DNA of 64,000 bases from Thermoguttaceae bacterium (GTDB taxonomy: Bacteria; Planctomycetota; Planctomycetia; Pirellulales; Thermoguttaceae). How positions within the stretch are numbered: the first letter of the stretch is position 1; every line of letters starts with the position of its first letter. The translations under genes and the position numbers were made by a program. The stretch covers positions 1 to 64,000 of the forward strand of contig JAFRXD010000058.1 in the NCBI GenBank assembly GCA_017441605.1, read 5' to 3'. Positions 53,627 to 62,456 of this stretch are shown piece by piece. Below the pieces are notes generated by a model. The model did not search any database. It was not told the origin of the DNA and worked only from the letters and a program-made list of their open reading frames with translations.

Positions 53627-53644
53627 CGGTCATTTTTTGCTTTT

Positions 53645-54217
53645 TTAAGAATTCTCGATCTTCTTAACTGCGAGGAGCCGTCGATACCCCGATTTTTGGA
53701 GGATAATTTCCCCGACAAACTCGTATCCCATGCGTCGGAAATTGGCGAGACTATATTTGTTGTCGGGAGAAACGACCGAGGTTAAAACGCGAGCGCCGTT
53801 TGACGCGAGAATCGATTCGAGTTCCGAAAAAAAGACGCGCTGAAACCCAAATCCGCGATATCCGAGCGCGACCTGGATCAATTCAATATAGGCGACGCGT
53901 CCGGGAATCGCGAATTCTTGGGGAGAAATATAGGAGCGAAATAGTTCCAATTCGCTCCGCCGATAAGACGCGACCCCGCAACCCGCCAGCTCGCCGTTTG
54001 GAGCCTCGATTCCAAGCGATACAAACTCGGGACTTAGAAAGAAATCCCGAAACTCGTCGTCCGTCTCTTCGATAACGTACCAACTGGGATTGGTCGCGGC
54101 GATATTGGCGAGAATCGCGTCGCGCATCGCGAGGCACTCGTCGGCGCGGGCGGAATCGAGAGGAAAACGAACGAGGCGGTAACCCTCGGGAAGAACCGGA
54201 AGAGATAAGGACGACAT
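53645..54217 (-). CDS. GNAT-family acetyltransferase-like protein
   Basis: 190 residues. The core shows the GNAT layout: an N-terminal strand-helix part, GELAGCGVASYRRSELELF, then VAYIELIQVALGYRGFGFQR as the acetyl-CoA binding A-motif (Q/RxxGxG/A, here GYRGFGFQ), and a C-terminal strand (LANFRRMGYEFVGEIILQ). Cytoplasmic; the amine substrate is unknown. It follows pgm by 91 bp; its end lies 19 bp from the metY promoter. Start ATG 54217; no strong ribosome site is visible. Confidence 0.82.
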   Translation of the reverse strand: MSSLSLPVLPEGYRLVRFPLDSARADECLAMRDAILANIAATNPSWYVIEETDDEFRDFFLSPEFVSLGIEAPNGELAGCGVASYRRSELELFRSYISPQEFAIPGRVAYIELIQVALGYRGFGFQRVFFSELESILASNGARVLTSVVSPDNKYSLANFRRMGYEFVGEIILQKSGYRRLLAVKKIENS

Positions 54218-54308
54218 TGGAATCGAGGTCGGTTAAGAGAAGGAGCGAAGAACGAAGGGCGGCGGCGAGTCTCGAACGCGTCAAAACTCGCGCCGCTGTC
54301 GAGCCAAA

Positions 54309-55961
54309 TCAACGCGCGTCTTTCAGCGCCTCGTTGACAATGCTTTGCGCCTCTTCGAGAATCCGCTCGAGATGCTCCTCGCTTTTGAACGACTCGCCGT
54401 AAATCTTGTACGCCATTTCGGTTCCCGACGGTCTCGCGGCGAACCAGCCGAACTCGGTCGCGACCTTTAGGCCGCCGATCTCCGCCCCGTTGCCGGGCGC
54501 TTTCGTTAGGCGCGCGACGATTTTGTCCCCCGCGAGCGTCTCGGCGGCGACCTGCTCGGGAGCCATCTTCTTGAGCGCGTCCTTGATTGCCAGCGTGGCG
54601 GGAGCCTCGACGCGCTTGTAGAACGACGAGCCGAATTTTTCCGCCAATTCCATATGAATCGCGCCGGGATCTTTGCCGGTTTTCGCGAGAATTTCCGCCG
54701 CGAGCAAATTGAGAATCGGTCCGTCTTTATCGGTCGTCCAGACCGTTCCGTCGAACCGCAGGAAACTCGCGCCCGCGCTCTCCTCGCCGCCGAAGCAAAT
54801 CTCTCCGTTGAACAGGCCCGGCACGAACCACTTGAACCCGACCGGAACCTCGAACAATTTCCGACCGCGAGACGCCACGACTCGATCGATGATCGCGCTC
54901 GAAACGAGCGTCTTGCCAATTCCAAGTTCCGACGACCACGAGGGACGATGCGAGACGAGATAGTCGACCGCGACCGCCAAGTAATGATTGGGATTCATTA
55001 GTCCGACGCTCGGAGCGACGATTCCGTGCCGATCGGAATCGGGGTCGTTCGCGAACGCTATGTCGAACTTGTCTTTGAGCGCGATCAGGCTTCCCATCGC
55101 CCAGGGGCTGGAGCAATCCATGCGGATCTTGCCGTCGTGGTCGATGCGCATAAATGAAAATGTCGGATCGATTTTATCGTTCGCGATCGTTATATCGAGC
55201 CCGTACTTGTCGGCGATCGGCGCCCAATACCCCGCCGCCGCGCCGCCGAGCGGGTCGACCCCGATCCGGATTCCCGCCGAGCGTATCGCCTCCATATCGA
55301 CGACGTTCCTCAGATCGTCGACGTACCCCGGAACGTAATCGACAATGTTGGTCGTCGAAGCCGCGAGCGCGTCGTCGAAATCGACGCGTTTCACGTCTTT
55401 GTTGTCGTTCTCCAAATAAGCGTTGGCGCGAGCCTCGATCCAAGAAGTCGCGTCGACGTCCGCGCCGCCGCCGTTCGTTCCGTTGTACTTGATCCCGCCG
55501 TCGGTCGGAGGATTGTGCGAAGGGGTGATGATCACGCCGTCGGAATAGTTCGCGCCGTTCGCGCGATTCGCGGAGAGAATGGCGCGGGACACGGCGGGGG
55601 TCGGAGTCGGCTCGTTGTCCTTCTGAACGTTGGTCTTAACGCCGTTGGCGGCGAGCACGCTCAGGGCGGTCTTCTGAGCCGCGTCGGAGAGCGCGTGGGT
55701 GTCCTTGCCGAGCCACAATACCTCGGGCGCCCCCTCCGGGGTTTGACGGCGATAGTCGACGATCGCTTGAATAATCGCCTCGATGTGCGCCTCGTTAAAC
55801 GAGGAATCGGAAGCTTTTCCGCGATGCCCTCCCGTTCCGAACCGAACTCGCTGCTCGGGAACGCTCGGGTCGGGGCGTTTCTCGAAATACTCTCGCTCCA
55901 AAGCGATCGGATCGATTAAATCGGACGGTAGCGCCGGTTGACCGGCTCGTTCGTGAATCAT
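54309..55961 (-). CDS. pgm: Phosphoglucomutase (alpha-D-glucose phosphate-specific)
   Basis: Interconverts glucose 1-phosphate and glucose 6-phosphate. 550 residues from ATG 55961, chosen because GAGGAGCGAAACT precedes it; an ATG at 55976 lacks one. Motifs: [10 protein letters not shown] at the start, the phosphoserine loop [11 protein letters not shown] (near 150), metal loop DPDSDRHG, sugar loop GGEESAG and phosphate loop RPSGTE. Pgm of this length is standard. It feeds glucose units from polysaccharide breakdown or glycogen into glycolysis. Part of a minus-strand series, 207 bp behind the Minf_1886 gene and 91 bp before the GNAT gene, so co-transcription is unsure. Confidence 0.96.
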   Translation of the reverse strand: MIHERAGQPALPSDLIDPIALEREYFEKRPDPSVPEQRVRFGTGGHRGKASDSSFNEAHIEAIIQAIVDYRRQTPEGAPEVLWLGKDTHALSDAAQKTALSVLAANGVKTNVQKDNEPTPTPAVSRAILSANRANGANYSDGVIITPSHNPPTDGGIKYNGTNGGGADVDATSWIEARANAYLENDNKDVKRVDFDDALAASTTNIVDYVPGYVDDLRNVVDMEAIRSAGIRIGVDPLGGAAAGYWAPIADKYGLDITIANDKIDPTFSFMRIDHDGKIRMDCSSPWAMGSLIALKDKFDIAFANDPDSDRHGIVAPSVGLMNPNHYLAVAVDYLVSHRPSWSSELGIGKTLVSSAIIDRVVASRGRKLFEVPVGFKWFVPGLFNGEICFGGEESAGASFLRFDGTVWTTDKDGPILNLLAAEILAKTGKDPGAIHMELAEKFGSSFYKRVEAPATLAIKDALKKMAPEQVAAETLAGDKIVARLTKAPGNGAEIGGLKVATEFGWFAARPSGTEMAYKIYGESFKSEEHLERILEEAQSIVNEALKDAR

Positions 55962-56168
55962 AGTTTCGCTCCTCAACGCGCTATTTATTCGCTGTATGTA
56001 GATTTAAACCGTCGCGGCGACGTCGAGCCGCTCAAATTCAAAGTCGACCGGCGGATCGAAAAGTCCTCGCTAGACTCCGCGCAATTTCTTTGTCGACGAC
56101 CGATAAAAGGTTGGCGCAAAAGGTCGAACCCCTCGCTTAGCGAAACGAGCCTTTCTTGCGTCCTCCGC

Positions 56169-56609
56169 TCATCGCCGCCGTTTCTCGTAGTGAAACTCGA
56201 ACGCAGCGTCGAGTTGCTCTCCGAGATCGAATAGGTCGTCGAAATCGTCTCGGGAATCGTCGGGGGTTTTCGCCATAAGCCCGACGTCGATCATGTTATA
56301 GACCGCGTCCCCAATATCGCCGGTTGTTCGCAACCCCAAGCTCTCCAACACGACGCGAGCCATTCCTCCGTAGAGCGCGACGGCGTAGACGACCGCCGCG
56401 CCGCACACGTCCGCCCCGGACACGTGGGCGTCGGCGGACTCCTCGTCGACGTCGCCAAAGGGGGTCTCGGTTTGCTTTATTTCGCCGGCGCCGAGTTGCA
56501 AGGCGCAGTCGAGAACCTCGTTGATAAAGTTGTACGTCTCTCGACAAAAGCGCTTGTCTCTTTTCAAGAGCGTCGCGATAGCGGCTTCCTCGTTGATCTC
56601 TTCGTCCAT
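56169..56609 (-). CDS. Minf_1886-family protein
   Basis: 146 residues. The family pattern is complete: DKRFCRETYNFINEVLDCAL, HVSGADVCGAAVVYAVALYG, MARVVLESLGLRTTGDIGD, AVYNMIDVGLMAKTPDDSR and a final acidic DDFDDLFDL. The family is widespread in Planctomycetota and Verrucomicrobiota, with no proven function. It is cytoplasmic and small. It lies 28 bp behind the PIN/TRAM gene on the same strand and is likely co-transcribed with it. Confidence 0.88.
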   Translation of the reverse strand: MDEEINEEAAIATLLKRDKRFCRETYNFINEVLDCALQLGAGEIKQTETPFGDVDEESADAHVSGADVCGAAVVYAVALYGGMARVVLESLGLRTTGDIGDAVYNMIDVGLMAKTPDDSRDDFDDLFDLGEQLDAAFEFHYEKRRR

Positions 56610-56637
56610 AAGAATCTCGCTTTCGGAGGCTCCGGGG

Positions 56638-57744
56638 TCATTGGTTCGGCCGTGCGTGTCGACCGGTCGCGGACGAGTTGGACGGATCGAGGACGATCGT
56701 CGTTCCGGACAATTTCTTGGTCGTGTACTCGTAGCGCGCGAAAATCATGCGACCGGCGCTCGTTTGGAGCACGCTCGTTACCGTAACGACGACGCGCTCG
56801 GCGATGTGGTTGCGCCCCTGATCGACGACGACCATCGTCCCGTCGTCCAGGTACGCGATCCCCTGCCCTATTTCCTCTCCGGACTTCACGACGTCGACTT
56901 CAAAACGCTCGCCCGGCAAGAAGACCGGCTTGAGGGCGTTCGCCAAATCGTTCAGATTAATAACCGCGACGCCCTGCAATTTCGCGACTTTATTCAGGTT
57001 GTAGTCGTTGGTGACCAGTTTGCCTTCGAGCCGCTTGGCAAGCGCGACCAGTTTCAAGTCGACCGGCTGATTGGCGTATTCGGGCAACTCGGAATCGTCG
57101 ATTTGCAAGTCGACGCCCGGCATATTCTGGAGCCGACTGAGCACGTCCAACCCACGTCTCCCTCGCGTGCGCCGACTGCGATCCGAACTGTCGGCGATGT
57201 GCTGCAACTCGACGATCGCGAATCGCGGCATTAGGAGAGGACTGTCGACAATTTTCGTCTCCATTACGTCGGCGATTCGTCCGTCAATAACGACGCTCGT
57301 GTCTAAAATGAGGGGTTTAATCCCTTTGACGTTGCGCTGAAATTCGACGAACGGAATAATAAATCGGAAATCGTTGCGCGTTTGCAGGAGGAAGCTTACT
57401 CCGCAATAGCTGAAAAACAGGAGTAACGTCGCGGTGACGCTCTGGCGCAGAACGTCCCCCGAACCGTCTCCGGCGCGATCGGCGAAAAAAGGCTCCAGCG
57501 CCAAACCCATGAGGTACGTGGTGACCAATCCGATGAGCAGTCCAAAATACCCCGCCGAAATCCAAACGATCTTCTTTTTGGGAAACGCGACGTCGAGACC
57601 GACGACGGCTAGCGCGAGAAAGACGAGGAGAAAGAACGTCGTCAATCCAGCGGCTCCCGAGCCGACGGCGCCGCCGCGCACAAACGCGACGCCAATTCCG
57701 CTCGAAGCCAATATAAAAACGCAACGCAATATCAACAAAGGCAT
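56638..57744 (-). CDS. Membrane-anchored PIN/TRAM domain protein (YacL-like)
   Basis: 368 residues from ATG 57744. Four hydrophobic segments in the first 125 residues (for example LLILRCVFILASSGIGVAFV and IVWISAGYFGLLIGLVTTYL) anchor it. A PIN nuclease domain follows at about 145-265 (LILDTSVVIDGRIADVMET, LVTNDYNLNKVAKLQ, with the conserved acidic residues), then a TRAM domain at 275-340 (GIAYLDDGTMVVVDQGRNH) that may bind RNA. This is the YacL-type architecture, thought to act in RNA processing. It is the first gene of the run and precedes the Minf_1886 gene. A TATACT (57859-57854, minus strand) could be its -10 box, but no -35 fits. Confidence 0.9.
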   Translation of the reverse strand: MPLLILRCVFILASSGIGVAFVRGGAVGSGAAGLTTFFLLVFLALAVVGLDVAFPKKKIVWISAGYFGLLIGLVTTYLMGLALEPFFADRAGDGSGDVLRQSVTATLLLFFSYCGVSFLLQTRNDFRFIIPFVEFQRNVKGIKPLILDTSVVIDGRIADVMETKIVDSPLLMPRFAIVELQHIADSSDRSRRTRGRRGLDVLSRLQNMPGVDLQIDDSELPEYANQPVDLKLVALAKRLEGKLVTNDYNLNKVAKLQGVAVINLNDLANALKPVFLPGERFEVDVVKSGEEIGQGIAYLDDGTMVVVDQGRNHIAERVVVTVTSVLQTSAGRMIFARYEYTTKKLSGTTIVLDPSNSSATGRHARPNQ

Positions 57745-58169
57745 AGTCAAACTTTTCTCCGTCCTAAACGCGAAACGCCCAAGGGGCGGACAATCTCCGC
57801 GCTCGACTCAAAGGCGTTTGTACGGCGCCCCCGCGCCTATCGTTCCCGCTTTTAGTATATCGCAACGGTTCCGACGGACTAGGGGTTTTAACGATTTTTT
57901 TCAAGCGCGCGAACCGCGAGAGCGCCTAAAATGGCGAGCGATTCTCGCGAGAATCGTAAGAATCGTTCTAATCGGCTTATTTTGCGCCTCCGGTTAAAAA
58001 TGCCTAGAAAGAAGTTCGTTTTTAGGAAAAACGCCCTCCCCCCCTTGAATTTCCAACCGTCAACGGGTATGATTTCACTGGGGTGGAGTTGACCGCGAAC
58101 GCGTCGAACTTCCTTTTGTAAAGTCCCCGCGCGAATTGGACGGTATGGCGTTAAGGAGCCTTATATATA
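57745..58169. other. 425-bp divergent intergenic region before metK
   Basis: No gene. It carries the metK promoter (58045-58073) and upstream sequences of the PIN/TRAM gene. A pyrimidine-rich C-tract (58036-58044) precedes the promoter. The metK leader, about 90 nt, shows no SAM-I, SAM-II or SAH riboswitch consensus. Confidence 0.5.
58045..58073 (+). promoter_or_regulatory. Sigma70-type promoter for metK
   Basis: TTGAAT (58045-58050), 17 bp, TATGAT (58068-58073). Start near 58080. Confidence 0.65.
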
Positions 58170-59369
58170 ATGTCGAAACGTTACTTCACTAGCGAAGCCG
58201 TTGGGATGGGCCATCCCGATAAACTGGCGGATCGCATTTCCGATAGCGTATTGGACGCGTGCTTAGCGCAAGATTCTTCGAGTCGAGTCGCCTGCGAGAC
58301 GCTGGTCACGACCGGTTTGGCGGTCGTCGCCGGCGAAATCACGACCAAAGCTCGGTTGGACTATCAACAAATCGTTCGCGGCGCAATTCAACGCGTCGGC
58401 TACACGGACGACGAGTACGGCATTAACGGCGCGACTTGCGCGGTGATGATCGCGCTCGACCGCCAAAGCCCCGATATCGCCCAAGGCGTCGACTCCACCG
58501 ACTCCAAAGACGTCGGAGCGGGCGATCAAGGGCTTATGTTCGGCTACGCCTGCAATCAGACGCCCGAGCTAATGCCCCTTCCGATCGCCCTGGCGCATCG
58601 CATTATGAATCGCCTCAACGATCTGCGCTTCTCCAAGGCGGTCGATTGGCTCAGACCCGACTCGAAATCCCAAGTCACGGTCGAATTCGACGGCGACAAG
58701 CCGGTTCGCGTCGACGCGGTCGTTCTCTCGACCCAGCACGACCCGAGCGTCGACCAAAAAGAAATCGCCGACTGGGCGATCCCCAACTGCATTCTCCCGT
58801 GCTTGCCCCAAGAGCTGGTCGACGACAAAATCAAGTACTTCGTCAATCCCACGGGCAAGTTTGTCGTCGGAGGTCCGAACGGAGACTGCGGTCTGACCGG
58901 ACGCAAAATCATCGTCGACACGTACGGAGGTTGGGCTCGCCACGGCGGCGGGGCGTTCTCCGGCAAAGACCCGACCAAAGTCGACCGTAGCGCGGCGTAC
59001 ATGGCGCGCTATATCGCGAAAAACGTCGTCGCTGCCGGGCTGTCCGACTCCTGCGAGGTCCAGCTCTCCTACGCGATCGGAGTCTCGGAGCCGATTAGTG
59101 TCCTGATCGATCTCGGCGGCAAAGGTAAAGTTGACGAGCAAAAAGTTTCCGACGCCGTTCGCGAACTCTTCCCGCTTACCCCGCGAGGGCTCGTCGACGC
59201 GCTGAAACTGCGCGCCCCGATTTACGAAAAGACCTCCTTTGGAGGCCATTTCGGTCGCGGTTCCGACGTCTATTCTTGGGAAAAGAACGTCGGCGTCTCC
59301 GCCCCGGACGACGCCTACTTCACCTGGGAAAAAACTGATAAAGCCGAGGAATTGGCGAAATTGTTGTAA
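58170..59369 (+). CDS. metK: S-adenosylmethionine synthase
   Basis: Makes SAM from methionine and ATP. 399 residues, normal length. The N-terminal signature is present as [21 protein letters not shown] (usual form GHPDKxxDQIS), followed by [25 protein letters not shown] with the conserved hexapeptide GAGDQG, and [20 protein letters not shown] with the second-domain loop. The C-terminal domain ends with [17 protein letters not shown] precedes ATG 58170 by 12 bases. It has its own promoter and no terminator was recognised before the next gene. Confidence 0.96.
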   Translation: MSKRYFTSEAVGMGHPDKLADRISDSVLDACLAQDSSSRVACETLVTTGLAVVAGEITTKARLDYQQIVRGAIQRVGYTDDEYGINGATCAVMIALDRQSPDIAQGVDSTDSKDVGAGDQGLMFGYACNQTPELMPLPIALAHRIMNRLNDLRFSKAVDWLRPDSKSQVTVEFDGDKPVRVDAVVLSTQHDPSVDQKEIADWAIPNCILPCLPQELVDDKIKYFVNPTGKFVVGGPNGDCGLTGRKIIVDTYGGWARHGGGAFSGKDPTKVDRSAAYMARYIAKNVVAAGLSDSCEVQLSYAIGVSEPISVLIDLGGKGKVDEQKVSDAVRELFPLTPRGLVDALKLRAPIYEKTSFGGHFGRGSDVYSWEKNVGVSAPDDAYFTWEKTDKAEELAKLL

Positions 59370-59411
59370 TTTTAGCGAAACAAATTCGAAACAAACGCGT
59401 TTTAAATGTAC

Positions 59412-59440
59412 TTGCGTCCCGTCGAAGGGCGCCATATTAC
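59412..59440 (+). promoter_or_regulatory. Possible promoter for the DUF362 gene
   Basis: TTGCGT (59412-59417), 17 bp, TATTAC (59435-59440). A start near 59447 leaves about 19 nt, just room for the AAGGAA ribosome site, and would exclude the upstream ATG 59406. Confidence 0.45.
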
Positions 59441-59465
59441 GACGCCAACTAACAAGGAACTAACT

Positions 59466-60407
59466 ATGGAAATGACGCGCAAAGAATTCCTGCGAACCGT
59501 CGCGTTGACCGGCTTCGCCACCACGTTTAGCGCTCTCGATCCGATCGCCGTCCTCGCGCAAGCGGGCGCCAACGCCGAAGGCGAGAAGGTCGATATGGTC
59601 GCTCTGCTCGGCGGAGAACCGGCGCAAATGTTCCAGAAGGGAATGGAAGCGCTCGGCGGTATCGAGCGATTCGTCAAGAAGGGCGATCGCGTTACGATTA
59701 AGCCGAACATCGGATGGGACAAAGCTCCCGAGCTCGCCGCCAACACGAATCCCGACCTGATCGTCGCCCTCATCAACGCCTGCAAAGACGCCGGCGCGAA
59801 GGAGATCGTCGTTTTCGACCGCACGTGCGACGAGTGGCGCAAGTGCTACGAGCACAGCGGGATCGAAGCCGCCGCCAAAAAGGCGGGCGCGATCGTTCAA
59901 CCGGGCAACGACGAAGTTTACTATGCCGAGATCTCTCTACCCAAGGGCGTCGCCCTCAAAAAGGCGAAGGTTCACAAGGCGATTCTCGAATGCGATTGCT
60001 GGTTCAACGTCCCGATTCTGAAAAACCACGGCGGCGCCAAAATGACCATCTCGATGAAGAACCTCATGGGAATCGTTTGGGATCGCCAAGCGTTCCACCA
60101 AAAGGGGCTCGACCAATGCATCGCCGACATCGGCACCCTCGACAAGCCCGCCTGTCTCAATATCGTCGACGCCTATCGTCTGATGAGAGTCAACGGACCG
60201 CGCGGGCGCGACGAGTCCGACGTCTCCCTCGCCAAGGGGCTCTTTATGTCGACCGACCCCGTCGCCGTCGACGTCGCCGCCATCAAGTTCTTCAACCAAT
60301 TCCAAGACATGCCCTTAGCCGACGTCAAATACCTCGAAAAGGGTCAAGATCTCGGGCTTGGGTTCGTCGACGTCTCCAAGTTGAACGTCGAGCGCGTTAA
60401 GATCTGA
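59466..60407 (+). CDS. Exported DUF362-domain protein
   Basis: 313 residues from ATG 59466, preceded by AAGGAACTAACT. The N-terminus EMTRKEFLRTVALTGFATTF resembles a Tat signal (Arg-Lys in place of twin Arg), with cleavage near VLAQAGA. The DUF362 body has DRVTIKPNIGWDK, VVFDRTCDEWRKCYEHSGI, WFNVPILKNHGGAKMTISM, then KNLMGIVWDR and STDPVAVDVAAIKF. DUF362 proteins are frequently linked to iron-sulfur proteins, and the next gene encodes a polyferredoxin, which supports a joint redox or maturation role. Only one Cys-rich site is absent here, so it carries no cluster of its own. No substrate is known. Confidence 0.82.
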   Translation: MEMTRKEFLRTVALTGFATTFSALDPIAVLAQAGANAEGEKVDMVALLGGEPAQMFQKGMEALGGIERFVKKGDRVTIKPNIGWDKAPELAANTNPDLIVALINACKDAGAKEIVVFDRTCDEWRKCYEHSGIEAAAKKAGAIVQPGNDEVYYAEISLPKGVALKKAKVHKAILECDCWFNVPILKNHGGAKMTISMKNLMGIVWDRQAFHQKGLDQCIADIGTLDKPACLNIVDAYRLMRVNGPRGRDESDVSLAKGLFMSTDPVAVDVAAIKFFNQFQDMPLADVKYLEKGQDLGLGFVDVSKLNVERVKI

Positions 60408-60436
60408 GCTCCGGCGCGTTTGTAAATTAACTCGCG

Positions 60437-60476
60437 AAATCGTCGAGGCGGTTTTGTCTCGGCGATTTCTTGTTAT
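60437..60476 (+). terminator. Probable terminator after the DUF362 gene
   Basis: AAATCGTCGAG pairs with CTCGGCGATTT (60458-60468, one mismatch) around a 10-nt loop, followed by CTTGTTATT; a short T-run. It may instead attenuate the next gene. Confidence 0.5.
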
Positions 60477-60526
60477 TATCGCGCGAGTTCGCGCCGTTTT
60501 TCACCGCATTTTCTCCCCTAAACGCT

Positions 60527-62308
60527 ATGAAATACACCGTCCTTCGCGCGATTCGCATTCTCGTCGCGCTCTGCGTCTTCATCGCGATCGTCTCCTTCTT
60601 CGTCGACGTTCGCGACAAGCTCCCGCAACAGCTCGCTTGGCTGGAAAAGATCCAATTCGTTTCCGCCGCGACGGGAGGCGGGCTCCTTATAGCCGTCGCG
60701 ATTCTAATCGCGACGGCGCTCTTCGGGCGAGTCTACTGCTCCGTCGTCTGTCCGCTTGGGATTTTGCAAGATATCTTCTCTTGGCTCTCCGGGCGAGTTC
60801 GCTTGTTCTTCGCCCCTAAACAGGGCGCGAAAGCGGCTCCGGTCGGCGAGGGAAAACAAGCCGCGCCAAAGGTCAAGCGACCGAAAAAACCGTTCGCTTG
60901 GAAGAACTATTCGTTCTCGAAGAATCATATCGGCGTCCGCGCGTTTTTCCTGATCTACGCGATCGTCGCCGGATTCGTCGGACTTTTCTACTTCGGGCTC
61001 CTCGACCCTTACGGGATATTCGGGCGCATCGCCGTCAACGTCTTCAAGCCGCTCAACGTAATGGCGAACAACGGGCTGTTCGAGTACTTCTCGAAATCGG
61101 AATCGGAACAATGGAAGACCGCGTTTTACCACGTGGCGCTTCGTCCGGAAAGCGGATGGGCCCTCGTCGTCGGGCTCGTCTCGTTCGTCGGGATCGCGAT
61201 CTTCGCCGGTCTGCGCGGTCGGCTCTACTGCAATACAATCTGCCCCGTCGGAACCCTGCTCGGGATCCTCTCGCGCTTCTCGCTCCTCCGAACCCGTATC
61301 GACGCGAGCAAGTGCGTTAGTTGCGGGCTTTGCGAAAAGCGCTGTAAAAGCTCCTGCATCGACGCGAAAAGCAAGACCGTCGACGCGTCTCGTTGCGTCG
61401 TCTGCTTCGACTGCTTCGGAGCGTGCCGCAAAGACGCGATCCATTTCGGGTTCGGACGAAAACCGGAGCTCGCGCCGAACGAAACCGCGCCCAATTCGGA
61501 AACGAACGGCAAACTCGACGAGGCGACCCTCAAAGAAAAAGGGCGAATCGAACGCGAAATCCAAGGCTACGATCCGAGCAAGCGCCAGTTTATCGCGCTG
61601 ACCGCCCTCGCCGCGACCGCCGCCGTCGCGAAATTCGCCGGCGCCGACGATCCGAATCCTAGCGTCGAGAACCCCGAGGGCGCCGGCGAAACGGCGGACG
61701 AGACCGAAGAAGCTAAGCCCGCCGACTACGGACAAACGCCGTACAAACAGAATTGCACTATTATGCCCCCGGGCGCTCCCAGCAAGGGGCATTATATGCA
61801 TCATTGCGTCGGGTGCCACCTTTGCGTCGCGAAATGCCCGTCGCATGTGTTGAAGCCCTCCGGCTTTGAGAACGGGCTTCTGGGGTTTATGCAGCCGAAA
61901 GTCGACTTCTCCCATGGATTCTGCAATTTCGACTGCACGACCTGCGGCGACGTCTGCCCCGCGAAGGCGATTCTGCCCCTTACGGTCGAGCAAAAACACG
62001 TTACCCAAATGGGACAAGTCGTCTTCATTAAAGAAAACTGCATCGTCTACGCCAAAGACGAGCACTGCGGCGCTTGTTCCGAGCACTGCCCGACCCAAGC
62101 GGTTCATATGGTTCCCTACGGCGACAACGGTCTGACAATCCCCGAGACCTCTCCGGAAATGTGCGTCGGGTGCGGCGGGTGCGAGTACATTTGCCCCGCG
62201 AGACCTTACCGAGCGATCTATATCGAAGGGTTGCCCGTTCAAAAGGAAGCGACTCCTCCGCCAAAGGAAGAGGCAAAACAGGTCGAAGAAGTCGACTTCG
62301 GTTTCTGA
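60527..62308 (+). CDS. NapH/NapG-like membrane polyferredoxin (fused)
   Basis: 593 residues from ATG 60527. The first half resembles NapH-type quinol-linked membrane proteins: LVALCVFIAIVSFFV, FGRVYCSVVCPLGILQDIFS, HIGVRAFFLIYAIVAGFVGL and YCNTICPVGTLLGILS, with two CxxxCP motifs, then two 4Fe-4S sites (CVSCGLCEKRC, CVVCFDCFGAC). An internal signal-like segment (SKRQFIALTALAATAAVAKF) at about 345 leads to a NapG/MauM-like second half, with CVGCHLCVAKC, CNFDCTTCGDVC, CGACSEHC and CVGCGGCEYIC. Such halves are normally separate proteins, so this is a fusion. It should move electrons from the quinone pool towards a periplasmic acceptor. It follows the DUF362 gene by 119 bp and a possible terminator. 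Confidence 0.85.
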   Translation: MKYTVLRAIRILVALCVFIAIVSFFVDVRDKLPQQLAWLEKIQFVSAATGGGLLIAVAILIATALFGRVYCSVVCPLGILQDIFSWLSGRVRLFFAPKQGAKAAPVGEGKQAAPKVKRPKKPFAWKNYSFSKNHIGVRAFFLIYAIVAGFVGLFYFGLLDPYGIFGRIAVNVFKPLNVMANNGLFEYFSKSESEQWKTAFYHVALRPESGWALVVGLVSFVGIAIFAGLRGRLYCNTICPVGTLLGILSRFSLLRTRIDASKCVSCGLCEKRCKSSCIDAKSKTVDASRCVVCFDCFGACRKDAIHFGFGRKPELAPNETAPNSETNGKLDEATLKEKGRIEREIQGYDPSKRQFIALTALAATAAVAKFAGADDPNPSVENPEGAGETADETEEAKPADYGQTPYKQNCTIMPPGAPSKGHYMHHCVGCHLCVAKCPSHVLKPSGFENGLLGFMQPKVDFSHGFCNFDCTTCGDVCPAKAILPLTVEQKHVTQMGQVVFIKENCIVYAKDEHCGACSEHCPTQAVHMVPYGDNGLTIPETSPEMCVGCGGCEYICPARPYRAIYIEGLPVQKEATPPPKEEAKQVEEVDFGF

Positions 62309-62321
62309 CCCGTTCAAAAGA

Positions 62322-62364
62322 AACGCCCGACGATTCGCGCTCCGCGTCGCCGGGCGTTTTTTTC
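62322..62364 (+). terminator. Intrinsic terminator after the polyferredoxin gene
   Basis: AACGCCCGACGA pairs with TCGCCGGGCGTT (62346-62357, one mismatch) around a 12-nt loop, followed by TTTTTTTCTTTC. Confidence 0.88.
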
Positions 62365-62456
62365 TTTCAAAAAACGGCGCGATTTCGCAAGGAAACGCGA
62401 GGCGCGGCAACGTTCTCTACGGTGAAAACCCGATTCTTAAAGACAAGGAGATCGCA

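Noticed and set aside
58045-58169. SAM riboswitch before metK
   Set aside because: No SAM-I, SAM-II or SAH consensus stems were found in the short leader.
60704-62410. 568-codon minus-strand ORF
   Set aside because: Antisense to the polyferredoxin gene, whose Cys motifs are unmistakable.
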